The position numbers and the translations under genes were made by a program. Below are positions 10,581 to 20,924 of a stretch of DNA of 64,000 nt, piece by piece. Every line of letters begins with the position of its first letter. Position 1 is the stretch's first letter. Below the pieces are notes generated by a model. That model did no database searches, was not told the DNA's origin, and was given only the letters and a program-made list of their open reading frames with translations. Source of the stretch: Hemerocallis citrina (Eukaryota > Streptophyta > Magnoliopsida > Asparagales > Asphodelaceae); assembly GCA_017893485.1 (NCBI GenBank), contig CM030363.1:85391730-85455729 (forward strand). Reading direction: 5' to 3'.

Positions 10581-11299
10581 AGATTCTATCCATGGTTTAT
10601 CTGTATCTCGTAGTAGTCATCGTGTTAGGATTAGTTCATAACGCGGGGATTGAACCCTATGAAGTGAAGACGTCAAGGGCTTGCACCGAACCTATATAGA
10701 ATGGGATGCATAGACTTCGACAAGTACGTATTAGAGAGTCTGCATATAGAACTTGTATTTTCTTGGCTTGGTTTTATGCATGTGGTTTTCGTGTTTTCCA
10801 CACATGACACTTAGCTTAGTATCACTTGATGTTTTATGTTACTGTCATTTCGTATTTCCCATATTCCTATTTAGTACCTGTTGATTAAGAATTTATGAGG
10901 TATGATCTTTTATGATATTTGTTTATTTTTATATTTCTCACACCATTTATTGCTGACCCCTTTAGTTTGGGGGTTAGGGATCATCTCTAGCCTCACTTGT
11001 TGCAGGTAGTTGCTTAGAGTTGGAGATGGAATGCTTAAGTTGGTTTTGAGATATAATTGACTCATAAGAGATTGTGTAAAATTTGTAATAGCATTTGGAG
11101 ATAATTTGAGATGTAAATGAAAAGAAAATATTGAGTTGAGTTTGTTTTGAATTCCGCTATGTATTGAAAATGATTTGTTGTAATAAATGTTTGAAAATTT
11201 TTAGTGGTGTTGGTTATGTTTAATATTGCATTGAAGTGGATCTCTGGGAATGTGCCACGTATTTTCTAAGATATCATATTAGAAATTCGGGGCGCTACA

Positions 11300-12020
11300 A
11301 TGGGAGTGGTACTCCTGTCTCTCCCCAAGGTCCATATCCTTCTTCGATCAACTCGAAGAACTCTACTTCACACTCTTCATCAGTAGCTGCAAGACCGAGA
11401 AGAAAAGTGCCTTCTTGCTTGGGTTGAAGCAAAGAGCTGAGGGGCCACTCAGGAACTTCGTCAGACGCTTCACGGCCAAGTCTAGGTCAATCCTCGCTTT
11501 TAACTTGGGGGTAGCAATTACTACCTTCTGCTACAGTGTCTGCAATGCCAACCTTAAAGCATCTCTTACCAAAAAGCCCCCCCGGGACTTCTTCGAGCTC
11601 TTGCTAGGTGTGCGAAGTACATTCGGGATGAGGAGGTTCTTCATCTCCTCGTCTAGGAACAAACGAAGAAGATCAAATGAGACAGGGCGCAACAAATCCT
11701 AGAAGGACAAGTTCGGTTAGCGTCGCCGACCTCCGGTCCCTTTGCTTTAACAAGTTCACCCCTCTCAAAGCTAGCATATCAACGATTCTTATGGAAATCG
11801 AAGGAGATGGGCTACTCCACCCCTCTCATAGGATGAAACTAACAAACATGAAAAGAGATAAGAGCTAATGGAGCCGGTTCCACAAGGACCATTGTCATGA
11901 CAAAGATGAGTGCAGAGCTCTCAAAGACAAAATCGAAACTCTTATTCGCTGCGGTCACCTCTCCAAGTACACCAACAAGGACAAAGTCGAGACTCCACCA
12001 GCTCGAGGAGCTAACAAACG

Positions 12021-12069
<49 letters not shown>

Positions 12070-12830
12070 CGAGTCCCAAGACTCTAAACTTATAGCAAAC
12101 CTCCATTCCATCCACGGAAGTCCTATGGGTGGGGAGTCCAACTCCTTCGGAAAGGTGTTCATCCGAGATGTTAGCTCAGTGCACAATATCCCCCTTACCA
12201 AGAACATGGGAATTCCAATAACTTTCTCGGACAAGGATCTTAAGGGCATCTGGACGCTTCACTGTCGACACACTAGTGATCAACTTCTCCATGACAAACC
12301 ACGAAGTGCACCGCATCTTGGTGGACAATGAAAACTTGGTTGACATCCTCTTCTTAGAAGCTTTTGAAGGATTCAAATTCTCAACGAAATGTCTCCAACC
12401 CGTGGGGTACACCCTCTATTGGTTCTATTGTTTCCGATCCAAATCAAAGGAATAGTTACCATTGACGTGACTGCAGGAAGAGCCTAAACTACCCGAATCG
12501 AGGCCACGGACTTCATGGTCACTGATGTGAAGGCCGCCGACAACGCCATCCTCGACCGCCTACACCTAGTGCTCTTCTATACCGTAACTTCAGCGTTCCA
12601 CATGAAGATGAAGTTCCCCTTGCCAACTGGGGTAGGAGAAGTCAAAGAAAGTCAAAAAGTGGCTCGGAGCTGCTACACTATTACAATGGAGGGCTCGGTT
12701 CTCCCACTCGAAACATTAGAGCTCCCTCAAGAGAATAATTAGGTCTTGTCTGTGCCCATTGATGAATTAGAAGGAGTCCCATTCTCCCATGAAGACCCGA
12801 CCAAGTGTTTTTGAGTTAGCCATGCTCCCC
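11300..12830 (+). pseudogene. Gag-protease remnant of Tat relic
   Basis: Matches the gag of the neighbouring Tat element: RAEGPLRNFVRRFTAKSRSI (11430-11490), LTKKPPRDFFELLL (11565-11605), FNKFTPLKASISTILMEI (11745-11800), and a knuckle-like WSRFHKDHCHDKDECRALKD (11870-11930). The protease region at 12310-12360 reads LVDNENLVDILFLEAFEG, so the DNGSS active site seen at 17164 is lost. Several frames are needed, so it is a pseudogene. Confidence 0.8.
12023..12066. repeat. (GA)n microsatellite
   Basis: About 22 GA units inside the gag remnant, where the frame reads alternating Arg-Glu. The Tat copy lacks this tract, so it is a local expansion. Confidence 0.95.
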
Positions 12831-12844
12831 CACTAAGTCCAAGA

Positions 12845-12960
12845 ATAACAAGTTACAAGGCCCCGAATGTCGTCCGCCCAGGAGCTTACCGACTTGAAGT
12901 CATTGGGGGCAATGAGGTATCAAGAGATCATTAAAGGAAGCTCAACGAGGGTGTTTAACA
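12845..12960 (+). pseudogene. Integrase C-terminal tail of Tat relic
   Basis: VRPGAYRLEVIGGNEVSRDH and a following LNEGV read in one frame and align with the end of the intact-length integrase at 20600-20697 (CPGAYQLKDPGGRKMPRTWN...QEGV). It directly follows protease sequence, marking the pol deletion junction at about 12830-12860. Confidence 0.7.
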
Positions 12961-13084
12961 CTTTCCACTAGATTTGTAAATCTACAATGGTGAGAGCATG
13001 TAATAAAGGCTAGCCACCTAGGCAGCCATTTAGATCTATTTTTCAATAAAGTTCATCATTTTCTTTGAAAATTCTTGTACTACT

Positions 13085-14084
13085 CTCCAGATGCCAAGCA
13101 ATGAGTTAGCTGCTCAACCTCTTTTCCGAGCTATACCAACAACTCATCAACTCCAAGCAATGAGTTAGGTGATCCGCTTCTCTTTCGAGCTACACTAACA
13201 ACTCATCAATTCCAAGCAATGAGTTTAGTGCACAACTCCTCTTCCTAGCTACACCAACAATTCATCAACTCCAAGCAATGACTTCGGTGCTCAATTCCTC
13301 TTCCGAGCTACACCAACAACTCACTAACTCCAAGTAATAAGTTAGGTGACCAGCTCCTCTTACAACCCACACCGATAACTCATCAACTCAAAGCAATGAG
13401 TTAGGTGCTCAACTCCTCTTTCGAGCTACACTGATAATTCATCAACTCTAAGCATTGAGTTAGGTGCTCAGCTCTTCTTCCGAGCTACACCAACTTTAAG
13501 CAATGAGTTAGGTGCTCAGCTCCTCTTCTAAGCCATAACAACAACTCATCAACTCAAAGCAATGAGTTAGGTGCTCAGCTCTTCTCCCGAGTTACATGAA
13601 CAACTCATCAACTCCAAGCAATGAGTTAGGTGCTCAGCTCCTCTTCCAAGTTACACCAACTCATCAACTCCAAGAAATGAGTTAGGTGCTTAGCTCCTAT
13701 TGTGAGCTGTACTAACAACTCAACAACTCAAGACCATGAGTTCGGTGCTCAGCTCCTTCTCGCTCAAGCTCCTCCAACAACTCATTGACTCCATACAGTG
13801 TGTTCATTGCTATGCTCCTCTCCTGAGCTCCTCCAGTAACTCATTGACTCCACACAATAAGTTCAATGCTTCGCTCCTCTCCCGAGCTCCTCCAAAAACT
13901 GAGTAACTCTATATACTAAGTTCGGTACTCTGCTCACCACTCGAGCTCCTCCAACAACTCATTGATTCCATACATTCAATTAGGTGCTCCGCTCGTCGCT
14001 CGAACTCCTCTAGCAATTCAATGACTCCATACAATGAGTTTCGTGATCTACACCTCTCCCAAGTCCCTCCAACAACTCATTGAC
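13085..14084 (+). repeat. 59-bp tandem repeat array (about 17 copies)
   Basis: Unit core CAACTCATCAACTCCAAGCA followed by ATGAGTTAGGTGCTCAGCTC and a short CTCTTCCGAGCTACACC tail. The core ATGAG recurs at 13101, 13160, 13219, 13278, 13337 and 13396, exactly 59 bases apart. Each unit contains AACTCAT...ATGAGTT, able to form a hairpin. Later copies drift. The array lies just after the integrase stop, as the 118-bp array does in the Tat element. Confidence 0.92.
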
Positions 14085-14249
14085 TGTAACACCCATAAAT
14101 GATTTATTTTGAATTATTTATAGAATTAAATTGATAAGTTTAACCATTTTGACTGTTTTATGAAATTACTATTTTTGCACGTGCAAAACACGTGCAAAAG
14201 TTATAAAATTTAGATTCTCAGAATTTTGTAGTTAACGATTATTCTCTAC
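14085..14249 (+). mobile_element. LTR family C, left part (split by Tat insertion)
   Basis: Starts TGTAACACCCATAAATG and carries paired CACGTGCAAA motifs (14177-14198), closely resembling the first 170 bases of the LARD LTR. It resumes at 45991 after the Tat element; TCTAC is duplicated on both sides of that element. Confidence 0.85.
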
Positions 14250-14830
14250 TGATATGGCTAAAAATGGGGTTAAATCGGAACCACTCAAAATGGGAAAAAA
14301 TCTCAAAGTCCCAGGGGCAAGACAGTAATTTCACCTACAGACGAGTCCGAATTGGGAACCGAGTCCCTCCTCTTGGACGCGCTAACTCGTGAACGGATCT
14401 GGTCAGTTGAGAATGGGTCTCAACCCGTTAGGGGCCAGTTAATAGGATTGGGGGAAATCCTGGCTTCCCCTAATCCATAGGAGGTGGTTATAACCACCCA
14501 TATCCTGCCACACTGGGAAGTAGGGATTCACTCTTATCCTGAAAGAGATCCCCTTGGCGACTATAAAAACCCCCCTATCTCCCACTTTTGAAAGTGATCA
14601 CACTTTGCACACTTGAGCTCTTTTTCCTTGACTTTTTCTATGTATTGACTTGATCGTCGGAGGGTTCGTCACCGGGATCCATCCCAGTGTCTTGAACGTT
14701 TGTGCAGGTCGCAAGGGAGCACCAAGGAGCCAACAAATCAGCAAGGAAGAAGAAGGGGCCAACCTGTGTGAGTTCCTCACAAACCTACAAATCTCATCTA
14801 TTGCCCCTACACCCAAATTCAGCGGCAACA
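14250..14830 (+). repeat. 5' LTR of Tat element
   Basis: 581 bases; TATAAAA at 14562-14568 followed by a likely start site. By eye it differs from the 3' LTR at roughly 50 positions (about 91% identity), so the insertion is old. Confidence 0.92.
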
Positions 14831-14833
14831 GAT

Positions 14834-14843
14834 TGGCACCGTA
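14834..14843 (+). promoter_or_regulatory. Primer binding site of Tat element
   Basis: TGGCACCGTA follows the LTR after three bases. It resembles the TGGCGCCGT-type PBS usual in Tat elements, with one change. I am not sure which tRNA primes. Confidence 0.65.
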
Positions 14844-14904
14844 TGTAGGAACACACTCGACAAGCAATCTCATCTTCCTCCATAAGCCCAAGTTACTCCC
14901 AGCC

Positions 14905-17019
14905 ATGCCTCCCAAGAAGAGACCCGCGAACTCCAACCGAAGGACAACCTCTTCTCATCCTCCTCCTCCTCCTCCTCCGCAGGGAGATCTCCGCCATCCC
15001 GACCAACCAACCCAGCAGCTCGATCCTCTGGCCCTGCAGTCCATCCAGCAGCCCTTGGGACCCCAGGCTGCAGTGGGGGAACCCTCTTGACAGAGCCGCC
15101 ACAAGCAACCTGTCCATCAGGTTCGAGTCTCCATACACAATGCCGACACCGACTCCATGGCTTCCTATACTCCCCCCACTCCAAAGGATCTGCGGAACGT
15201 GATCAACAATCGGCAGACCGAGCACAGACTCGATCTCCGTACCCATCTGGAGGAGAGGCTGGCCCAAGAGTCGAACCCTCGACACGAGCAGGCCAGGGAC
15301 CGTTCGCCGCACCGATCCAACTGAAGGGGGTCCAACTCTCCCCGTAAACAAAGAGAGTCGCCCCAACATTGCCCAAGACGGAGCCGCTCCCCGGCAGATC
15401 GCCATGCACCTCGGGACCATCTTGGGCAGGAGGCCCCCGTCACAAGGGCAGAATTCCAGCAATTCCAGGAGGCGATCCTCCGGGCTCTCAACATTGCCCC
15501 TAACAATGGTCGTAGGGCTCCCAGTCCTCAACCAGCTCCTCGCCATCTTCACCACTTCCGAAGTCCTAGGCAGGTTGCGAGCCATCACCGCCCTTCTCCC
15601 GAGCACCGCCACCACTCCTGAAGTCCTGGGCAGGCTGCGAGTCATTACCGCCCCTCTCCCGAGCACCGCCGCCGCTCCCGAAGTCCTAGGCAGGCTGCAA
15701 GCCATCGCCGTCCATCCCCCGATCACCACCGCTTCTCCCTGTAGTCCGCGCCTTACCCCAAGTCACCCCCATCTCTCAGTTAGTCCACCTCCTACTCTGA
15801 GCCATCACCGGCACAGCCCCAGCCCACCTCAACATGAGAACGAGTCTCAGGGCTCGGCTAGACAAGACCGAAAGGAAGACTCGTTCTACCGCTGTCTCCA
15901 CGAGATGGAAAGGCACCTCGGCTAGCTCGACCGAGACGAGGGGCAACATGCAAAGGACCCTCGTCCGAGCAGCCCCCTATTCTCCCGTACCATTATGGAG
16001 GCTCCAGTTCCCGACAACTGCAAGCCTCCACATTTTGAGACCTATACCGGGGAGTCGGACCCCGCAGATCATATTGAGAGTTTCAAAACTCATATGATGA
16101 TCCACCATGCATCCGACTCCCTCCTTTGCAAGACCTTCCCGGCCACACTCAAGGGGCCGGCTCGGGAATGGTACTCTCGGCTTGCGCCGACATCTATCTT
16201 CTCCTTCGACCAGTTCGAGGGTCTTTCCTCACGCATTTCATGAGCAGTCGGCGCACCGAGAAGACGAGTGACACCCTATTGTTCCTCAGCCAAAAGAAGG
16301 GCGAACGACTAAGAGATTATGTCAAACGCTTCACTGCTGAGGCCAGGTCCATTGCTTCTTTGGAACCCTCGGTCGCCACCATCGCCTTCCAGTCCAACAT
16401 CCTCAATGCTGATCTCCGGGCATCCCTCGCCAAGAAGCCCCCTCGGGACTTCTCAGAGCTCCTACTTCGAAGCGAGAAGTACATCCGAGCAGAAGAAGCC
16501 GTCCTCCGCCCCACCTTCGAGGCCTCATCTTCCGCGAACAAGCGGAAGGGTGCAGAAGAAGAAGGAGCTAAGAAGCCCCAAAAAGCCAATGGGGGTCAGC
16601 GACGTCCTCCTCCTCGGTTCGAGAAATTCACTCCGCTTAACGCAAGTGTATTTGCCATCCTCATGGAGATAAGGAACGATGGCCTCCTATCGCCTCCCCC
16701 AAGGATGAATACCCTAGCAAAGAAGAAGGACTAGAGTAAGTGGTGCCGTTTCCATTGGGACCACGGGTACGACACAGATGAATGTCGGGCCTTGAAGGAT
16801 GAAATCAAGGCCCTCATTTAGAGAGGAAAACTCAACCGGTTCGTAAAAAGGGACCAAGCCGATCCGCTCCCGCCGCCTCGGGGGGCTAACAGGCAAAATG
16901 AGCAGCGCACGGAGATTCCGGAGGCCGAAGTAGAGGGCATCTTGCACCTGATACCCGGGGGCCCAATGGGGGGAGATTCCAACTCCTCCTGAAAAGCCTT
17001 CGTAAGGGAGGTTAACTTT
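14905..17019 (+). pseudogene. gag: Gag of Tat element (frameshifted)
   Basis: Starts at ATG 14905 (MPPKKRPANSNRRT, then a proline run). The capsid domain is at 15995-16240 (PPHFETYTGESDPADHIESF, GPAREWYSRLAPTSIFSFDQF) and continues in another frame at 16250-16720 (LSQKKGERLRDYVKRFTAEA, ASLAKKPPRDFSELLLRSEK, FTPLNASVFAILMEI). A knuckle-like WCRFHWDHGYDTDECRALKD lies at 16740-16800. Frames change at about 15090, 15830-15990 and 16240; stops occur at 16732 (TAG), 16819 (TAG) and 16990 (TGA). Gag packages element RNA in the cytoplasm. Confidence 0.85.
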
Positions 17020-17871
17020 GTGCAGAGCCATCCTCCCCCAAAGGGCCTCGAAGTCCCGGTGACGTTCTCCGATGGGGATCTGGAGGGCGTCCGCATGCCC
17101 CACTGCGATGCCCTCGTCATCAATCTCCGCATGGCGAACTTCGAAGTTCATTGCTTCTTGGTAGATAATGGCAGCTCCGTCAACATCCTTTTCTTGGAGG
17201 CCTTTAAAGGCCTCTCGCTATCTAGGGATTGGCTCAAGCCCATAGGCTACACTCTCCACGGGTTCATCGGGGTTCCGGTTATGGTCGAGGAAATTATAAC
17301 CCTCGACATAACGGCTGGAAAGGCCCCGACAACTCGCACGGAGCAAATGGAGTTCATGGTGGTCGATGTCAAGGCCACCTATAATGTTATCCTGGGTAGA
17401 CCAGGTTTGACCGCGCTTCAAGCCATCCCTTCAGCCTACCACTTGAAAATGAAGTTTCCCACCCCCTCAGGAGTGAGAGAAGTGAGGGGAAGCCAAGAAG
17501 CGGCTCAGAAGTGCTATATGACCTCGATGGGGGGTCTGGTTCTCTCTTTGGAAGTGCTCGAACTTCCTCAGGAAGGCGGCCAAACTATCTCCGAGCCCGT
17601 GGACGAATTGGAGGAAGTGGCCTTCTCCGAAAAAGACACCACTAAGACATTCCCCATCAGCAAAGCTCTTTCCCCCTCCATAAAGCAAGATATCTCCCGG
17701 TGCATATGGGAGAATCGCGACCTCTTCGCATGGACTGCAGCAGACATGCCCGGGATCTCGGAGGAGCTCTCAATGCACCATCTGAGCATCACCCCTGGGT
17801 TCAAGCCTGTCCAGCATAAGAGGCAAAAAGTTTGCCCCCGAGAGGCAACAGGAGATCAAGGAGGAGGTTGA
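17020..17871 (+). pseudogene. pol: Protease and N-terminal RT of Tat element
   Basis: Aspartic protease with FLVDNGSSVNILFLEAF; the DNGSS active site is at 17164-17178. The YNVILGRPGLTALQAIPS segment (17380-17430) is the conserved C-terminal part of this protease group. The frame runs to ENRDLFAWTAADMPGIS, the entry to RT, and is lost at about 17830, where a one-base shift moves RT to another frame. Confidence 0.88.
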
Positions 17872-18640
17872 GAAACTCCTTAACGCCTGCTTTATTCAGG
17901 AGGTGAACTACCCTGAGTGGCTCTCCAATGTGGTAATGGTCAAGAAGGTCAATGAGAGTTGGAGGATATGCATTGACTTCACTGATCTCAACAAGGCGTG
18001 CCCGAAGGACCCATTTCCTCTTCCCAGCATCGACGCCCTGATCGATGCGACTTCCGGGCATGAGCTCCTTAGTTTTATGGATGCCTTTTCAAGATACAAC
18101 AAATCAGGATGTTCCCTCCGAATATCCCGAAGACCTCGTTCGTGACGGACCAAGGCCTCTACTTACCATGTTATGCCCTTCGGCTTGAAAAATGCGGGAG
18201 CTACCTATCAGTGCCTGGTGAACAAGGTCTTCCGAGACCAGATTGGTCAAAATATGGAGGTCTACGTCGACGACATGTTGGTCAAGAGCACTCGAGTGCA
18301 GGAGCACACCCTCAACCTTCAATAAGCCTTCGAGGTGCTCAGGAGGCACAATATGAGACTAAACCCGAACAAGTGTGCGTTCGGTGTCTCATTGGGCAAA
18401 TTTCTGGGGTTTATGGTCAGCCAGAGGGGCATAGAGGCCAACCCCGAGAAGATCTAAGCCATTCTCAAAATGGATCCCCCCTCCAATGCCAAAGGGGTGC
18501 AGAGGCTCACGGGACGCCTCACCGCAATCGAGCGATTCCTTTCCATGTCCGAGGAAAGTGCCTTCCCTTCTTCAAAGCCCTCAGGGGGCTAAAGGCTTCG
18601 AGTAGGGGCCACAACAACAGGAGTCCTTTGACAAGCTCAA
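17832..18640 (+). pseudogene. pol: Reverse transcriptase of Tat element
   Basis: Conserved RT blocks in changing frames: ESWRICIDFTDLNKACPKDP and FPLPSIDALIDATSGHELLS (17955-18070), then a shift near 18100, VMPFGLKNAGATYQ, and the catalytic YVDD at 18263-18274. The LNPNKCAF and KFLGFMVSQRGIEANPEKI segments follow (18360-18460). In-frame stops occur near 18324 and 18457. RT copies the RNA template into DNA; this copy cannot. Confidence 0.88.
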
Positions 18641-18647
18641 AGAGTAT

Positions 18648-19649
18648 TTGGCCAACCCCCCACTCCTGAGTAAGCCGGCACTTGGGAAGGTCCTCTACCT
18701 CTACCTCGCAGCTTCGGAGCAGACCCTCAGCGCGGTCCTTGTGAGGGAAGAGGATAAGATGCAAAAGCCCATCTATTACTTGAGTAAGATGCTCCGCAAT
18801 GCCGAACTCCGTTATCCGAGGCTGGAAAAGATGGCACTCGCCTTGGTCATGGCGGCCCGAAAGCTTCGCCCTTACTTCCAATCCCACTCGGTGGTCGTCC
18901 TTACCAACCAACTGCTGAAACAGGTTCTCCACAAGCCGGAGACTTCCAGACGGCTCATGAAGTGGTCCATCGAGCTGAGTCAGCACGACATCAACTACCA
19001 GCCCAGGATGGCAATAAAGGCCCAAGCTCTGGCCGAGTTCATCCTGGAGAACACCATCCCCGACTCATGCGAGTCTCCTTTCGACCCCTATGTCTGGACC
19101 GTCTATGAAGACGGGTCCTCCTGTGTTGATGGAAGCGGGGTCGGCATCATCCTAACTGGCCCCGATGCTTTCATCCTAAGTGTCCGGGGAGTACGAGGTG
19201 AGAGACATCGCATGGCTAGGTACTTGGCAAAGGTGAGGGAGCTTCTAGCTCTCTTCAGAGATGTTCAACTCCAGCAGGTTCCCCAAGAGAAAAACGCGCA
19301 AGCAAATGCCCTCTCTAAGCTTGCCTCCTCGTCTCTCCAAGGTCTAGAACAGACTGTCTTAATAGAGGTCCTTCTCAAACCAAGCAACGATGAAGATGGC
19401 TCGGAGCCATTGGAAGCCTACCCCCTTAACACTTGGGAAAAACTTGATGAAGCCCCTCCTCGATTACCTCCGGGATGGAGTCCTTCCCGAAGATCCGAAG
19501 GAAGAAAGGAGGATCAGGACATGAGCAGAGCGGTACACACTCCTGGACGGGGTCCTGTACAAACGCACCTATACCCAGGTAGATGGTCGGCCCTATCTGA
19601 GATGCCTCTCTCCGGAAGAAGCGCTTTACGCCCTAAGGGAAGCCCATGA
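18648..19649 (+). pseudogene. pol: RNase H plus second (archaeal-type) RNase H, Tat
   Basis: The first RNase H reads LGKVLYLYLAASEQTLSAVL, RYPRLEKMALALVMAARKL and VVVLTNQLLKQVL (18690-18920). A second RNase H-like domain starts at about 19080 (VWTVYEDGSSCVDGSGVGII), a Tat hallmark, but the middle is missing: the text jumps at about 19170-19200 from DAFILS to HRMARYLAKVRELLA. The NNEAEYEAL and DSQLV motifs expected between them, which hold catalytic residues, are absent. The frame then runs on towards integrase with a shift at about 19540. Confidence 0.82.
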
Positions 19650-19662
19650 TGGTCTATGTGGT

Positions 19663-20697
19663 GTGCACTTGGGAGCAAGATCTTTTGCCCGGAAGCTTTT
19701 GAACTACGGGTACTTCTGGCCCACAGTACTAAGTGATTCCGAGGAGTACATCCACCAATGTGACTCATGCCAGAAGTTCGCCCCAATCTATCTCCCGCCC
19801 CAAGCACAACTCGCCTCCTTAGCGAGCCCAATCCCGTTCGCAATGTGGGGGATGGATTTGCTCGAACCTTTCCCTCCGGCACCAGGCCAGCTGAAGTTCT
19901 TGGTGGTAGCAATAGAATACTTCTCCAAGTGGATAGAGGCCGAATCTCTCTCAATGGTCACCGAGAACAAGGTGCATAAGTTCTTTTGGAAGAACATTGT
20001 CTGTCGGTTCGGGGTACCTCGCACTCTTGTAACCGACAACGGGACCCAATTTACGGGAGCTTCCTTCCACGAATTTTGTACCAACCTCGGGATCCAACAT
20101 CGGTTCTCTTCAGTAGCGCACCCCCAGTCCAACGGCCAAGCAAAGAACGTGAACCGACAAATCCTCTCAGGCTTGAAGAAGTGGCTCGACAAGTTCACCA
20201 AAGAGCTATGGGTCGAACAACTCCCAAATGTGCTTTGGAGCTATCGTACCACCAATAGAACTCCGACGGGAGAGTCCCCTTTCAACCTCACATACAGATC
20301 AGAAGCACTTATCCCTTTGGAGGTGGGTCTGCCTTCACCTCGACTCATAGCTTACAATGAGGCGCAGAACGCGAACCAGCTTCGCAACTGCCTAGACCTC
20401 ATCGACGAGATCCGCGAGAGAGCCGCAATCCACCTGGAGACCTATCGTCGTAGGATCACTCAAGCTTACAACAAGAGGGTACGACTGACCAACCTAAAGG
20501 AAGGGAACTTAGTGCTGAGAAAGTTATCAATTTTGGATCCAAGAAAAAAAGGCAAGCTGGTACCCAATTGGGAAGGACCATATAAGGTCTCCAGAGTTAT
20601 ATGCCCGGGTGCGTATCAACTCAAAGACCCGGGGGGCAGGAAGATGCCAAGGACTTGGAACGTCGAGCCCCTGATGAAGTACCAAGAGGGTGTCTAA
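19663..20697 (+). CDS. int: Integrase of Tat element (open, catalytic Glu lost)
   Basis: Open for 344 codons. CDSCQKFAP is the second half of the HHCC zinc motif (19761-19785). The core has D in WGMDLLEPF and D in VTDNGTQFTG, but the third acidic residue, exactly 35 residues after the second D, is Lys (GQAKNVNR near 20140-20160) where relatives have Glu, consistent with a G-to-A change. The C-terminal VLRKLSILDPRKKGKLVPNW and EGPYKVSRV region is normal. Without the Glu the enzyme should be inactive. TAA stop at 20695. Confidence 0.88.
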   Translation: MHLGARSFARKLLNYGYFWPTVLSDSEEYIHQCDSCQKFAPIYLPPQAQLASLASPIPFAMWGMDLLEPFPPAPGQLKFLVVAIEYFSKWIEAESLSMVTENKVHKFFWKNIVCRFGVPRTLVTDNGTQFTGASFHEFCTNLGIQHRFSSVAHPQSNGQAKNVNRQILSGLKKWLDKFTKELWVEQLPNVLWSYRTTNRTPTGESPFNLTYRSEALIPLEVGLPSPRLIAYNEAQNANQLRNCLDLIDEIRERAAIHLETYRRRITQAYNKRVRLTNLKEGNLVLRKLSILDPRKKGKLVPNWEGPYKVSRVICPGAYQLKDPGGRKMPRTWNVEPLMKYQEGV

Positions 20698-20924
20698 ACA
20701 CCGCTCCAAGCAACTTCCCCAGGATTGCAAAAAACTTACTTGTATCTCCTTTTTAATCAAAATGTAAAGGCAGTCTGCAACGTAGAAGTGGCCGCCCGGT
20801 TATTTTCAATAAAGAGAAATTTCTCCTTACAACTTCCTTATCTTTTGAGTAAACTAACTCTACCTAGCAAATTCTCTATTTTTGGGGTAGTCTAACTCTA
20901 CTTAAATTTTTTATTATTTTTTTT
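20698..20924 (+). other. Post-integrase non-coding segment
   Basis: Short AT-rich stretch with AATAAAG at 20808-20814 and a TTTTTTATTATTTTTTTT tract. No gene is seen. Confidence 0.5.

Larger units (their letters stand above)
3033..11299 (+). mobile_element. Ty3/gypsy chromovirus (Tekay-like) retrotransposon
   Basis: A near-complete LTR retrotransposon. In order: 5' LTR (3033-3451, internally deleted), initiator-Met-type PBS, gag, protease, RT, RNase H, integrase, C-terminal chromodomain, polypurine tract, 3' LTR (8424-11299). Domain order and the chromodomain identify a Ty3/gypsy chromovirus; long LTRs, tRNA-Met PBS and the GGGGGGAGTGATGTA end are typical of the Tekay/Del group. The two flanks share no target-site duplication (GTATT left, ATGGG right) and come from unrelated repeats, so one end was probably changed by recombination. 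Three in-frame TAG stops and at least one frameshift make pol non-functional. Confidence 0.93.
8424..11299 (+). repeat. 3' LTR of Tekay element (2876 bp)
   Basis: Begins TGTAGAACCCC and ends GGGGCGCTACA. In order: paired CACGTGCAAA motifs (8521-8545), TATA box (8896-8903), a splice-donor-like AAGGTGAGA (9028-9036), a GTCGAC palindrome array (9557-9898), a CTCCGGAATTATC repeat array (10300-10580), a conserved block with TTGCACCGAACC and GGGATGCATAGACT (10680-10720), and CTGACCCCTTTAGTTTGGGG (10954-10973). The LARD LTRs carry the same modules in the same order. Confidence 0.93.
11300..14084 (+). mobile_element. Tat-lineage gypsy relic with pol deleted
   Basis: A decayed relative of the Tat element at 14250. 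It starts abruptly at 11300 inside gag, runs through gag and protease to about 12830, then jumps to the last ~35 codons of integrase (12860-12950) and a 59-bp tandem array. RT, RNase H and most of integrase are gone. No LTR is visible at either end; the family C LTR begins at 14085. Confidence 0.8.

Noticed and set aside
10384..10581. 65-aa ORF in the Tekay 3' LTR
   Set aside because: It is the translation of the CTCCGGAATTATC repeat array in a non-coding LTR.
13085..14084. CRISPR-like regular repeats
   Set aside because: Whole 59-bp units are repeated with no unique spacers and the context is a plant retrotransposon.
14893..15729. 278-aa reverse-strand ORF
   Set aside because: It is a shadow of the GC-rich Tat gag N-terminal region; no domain is recognisable, and the forward strand has the gag text.
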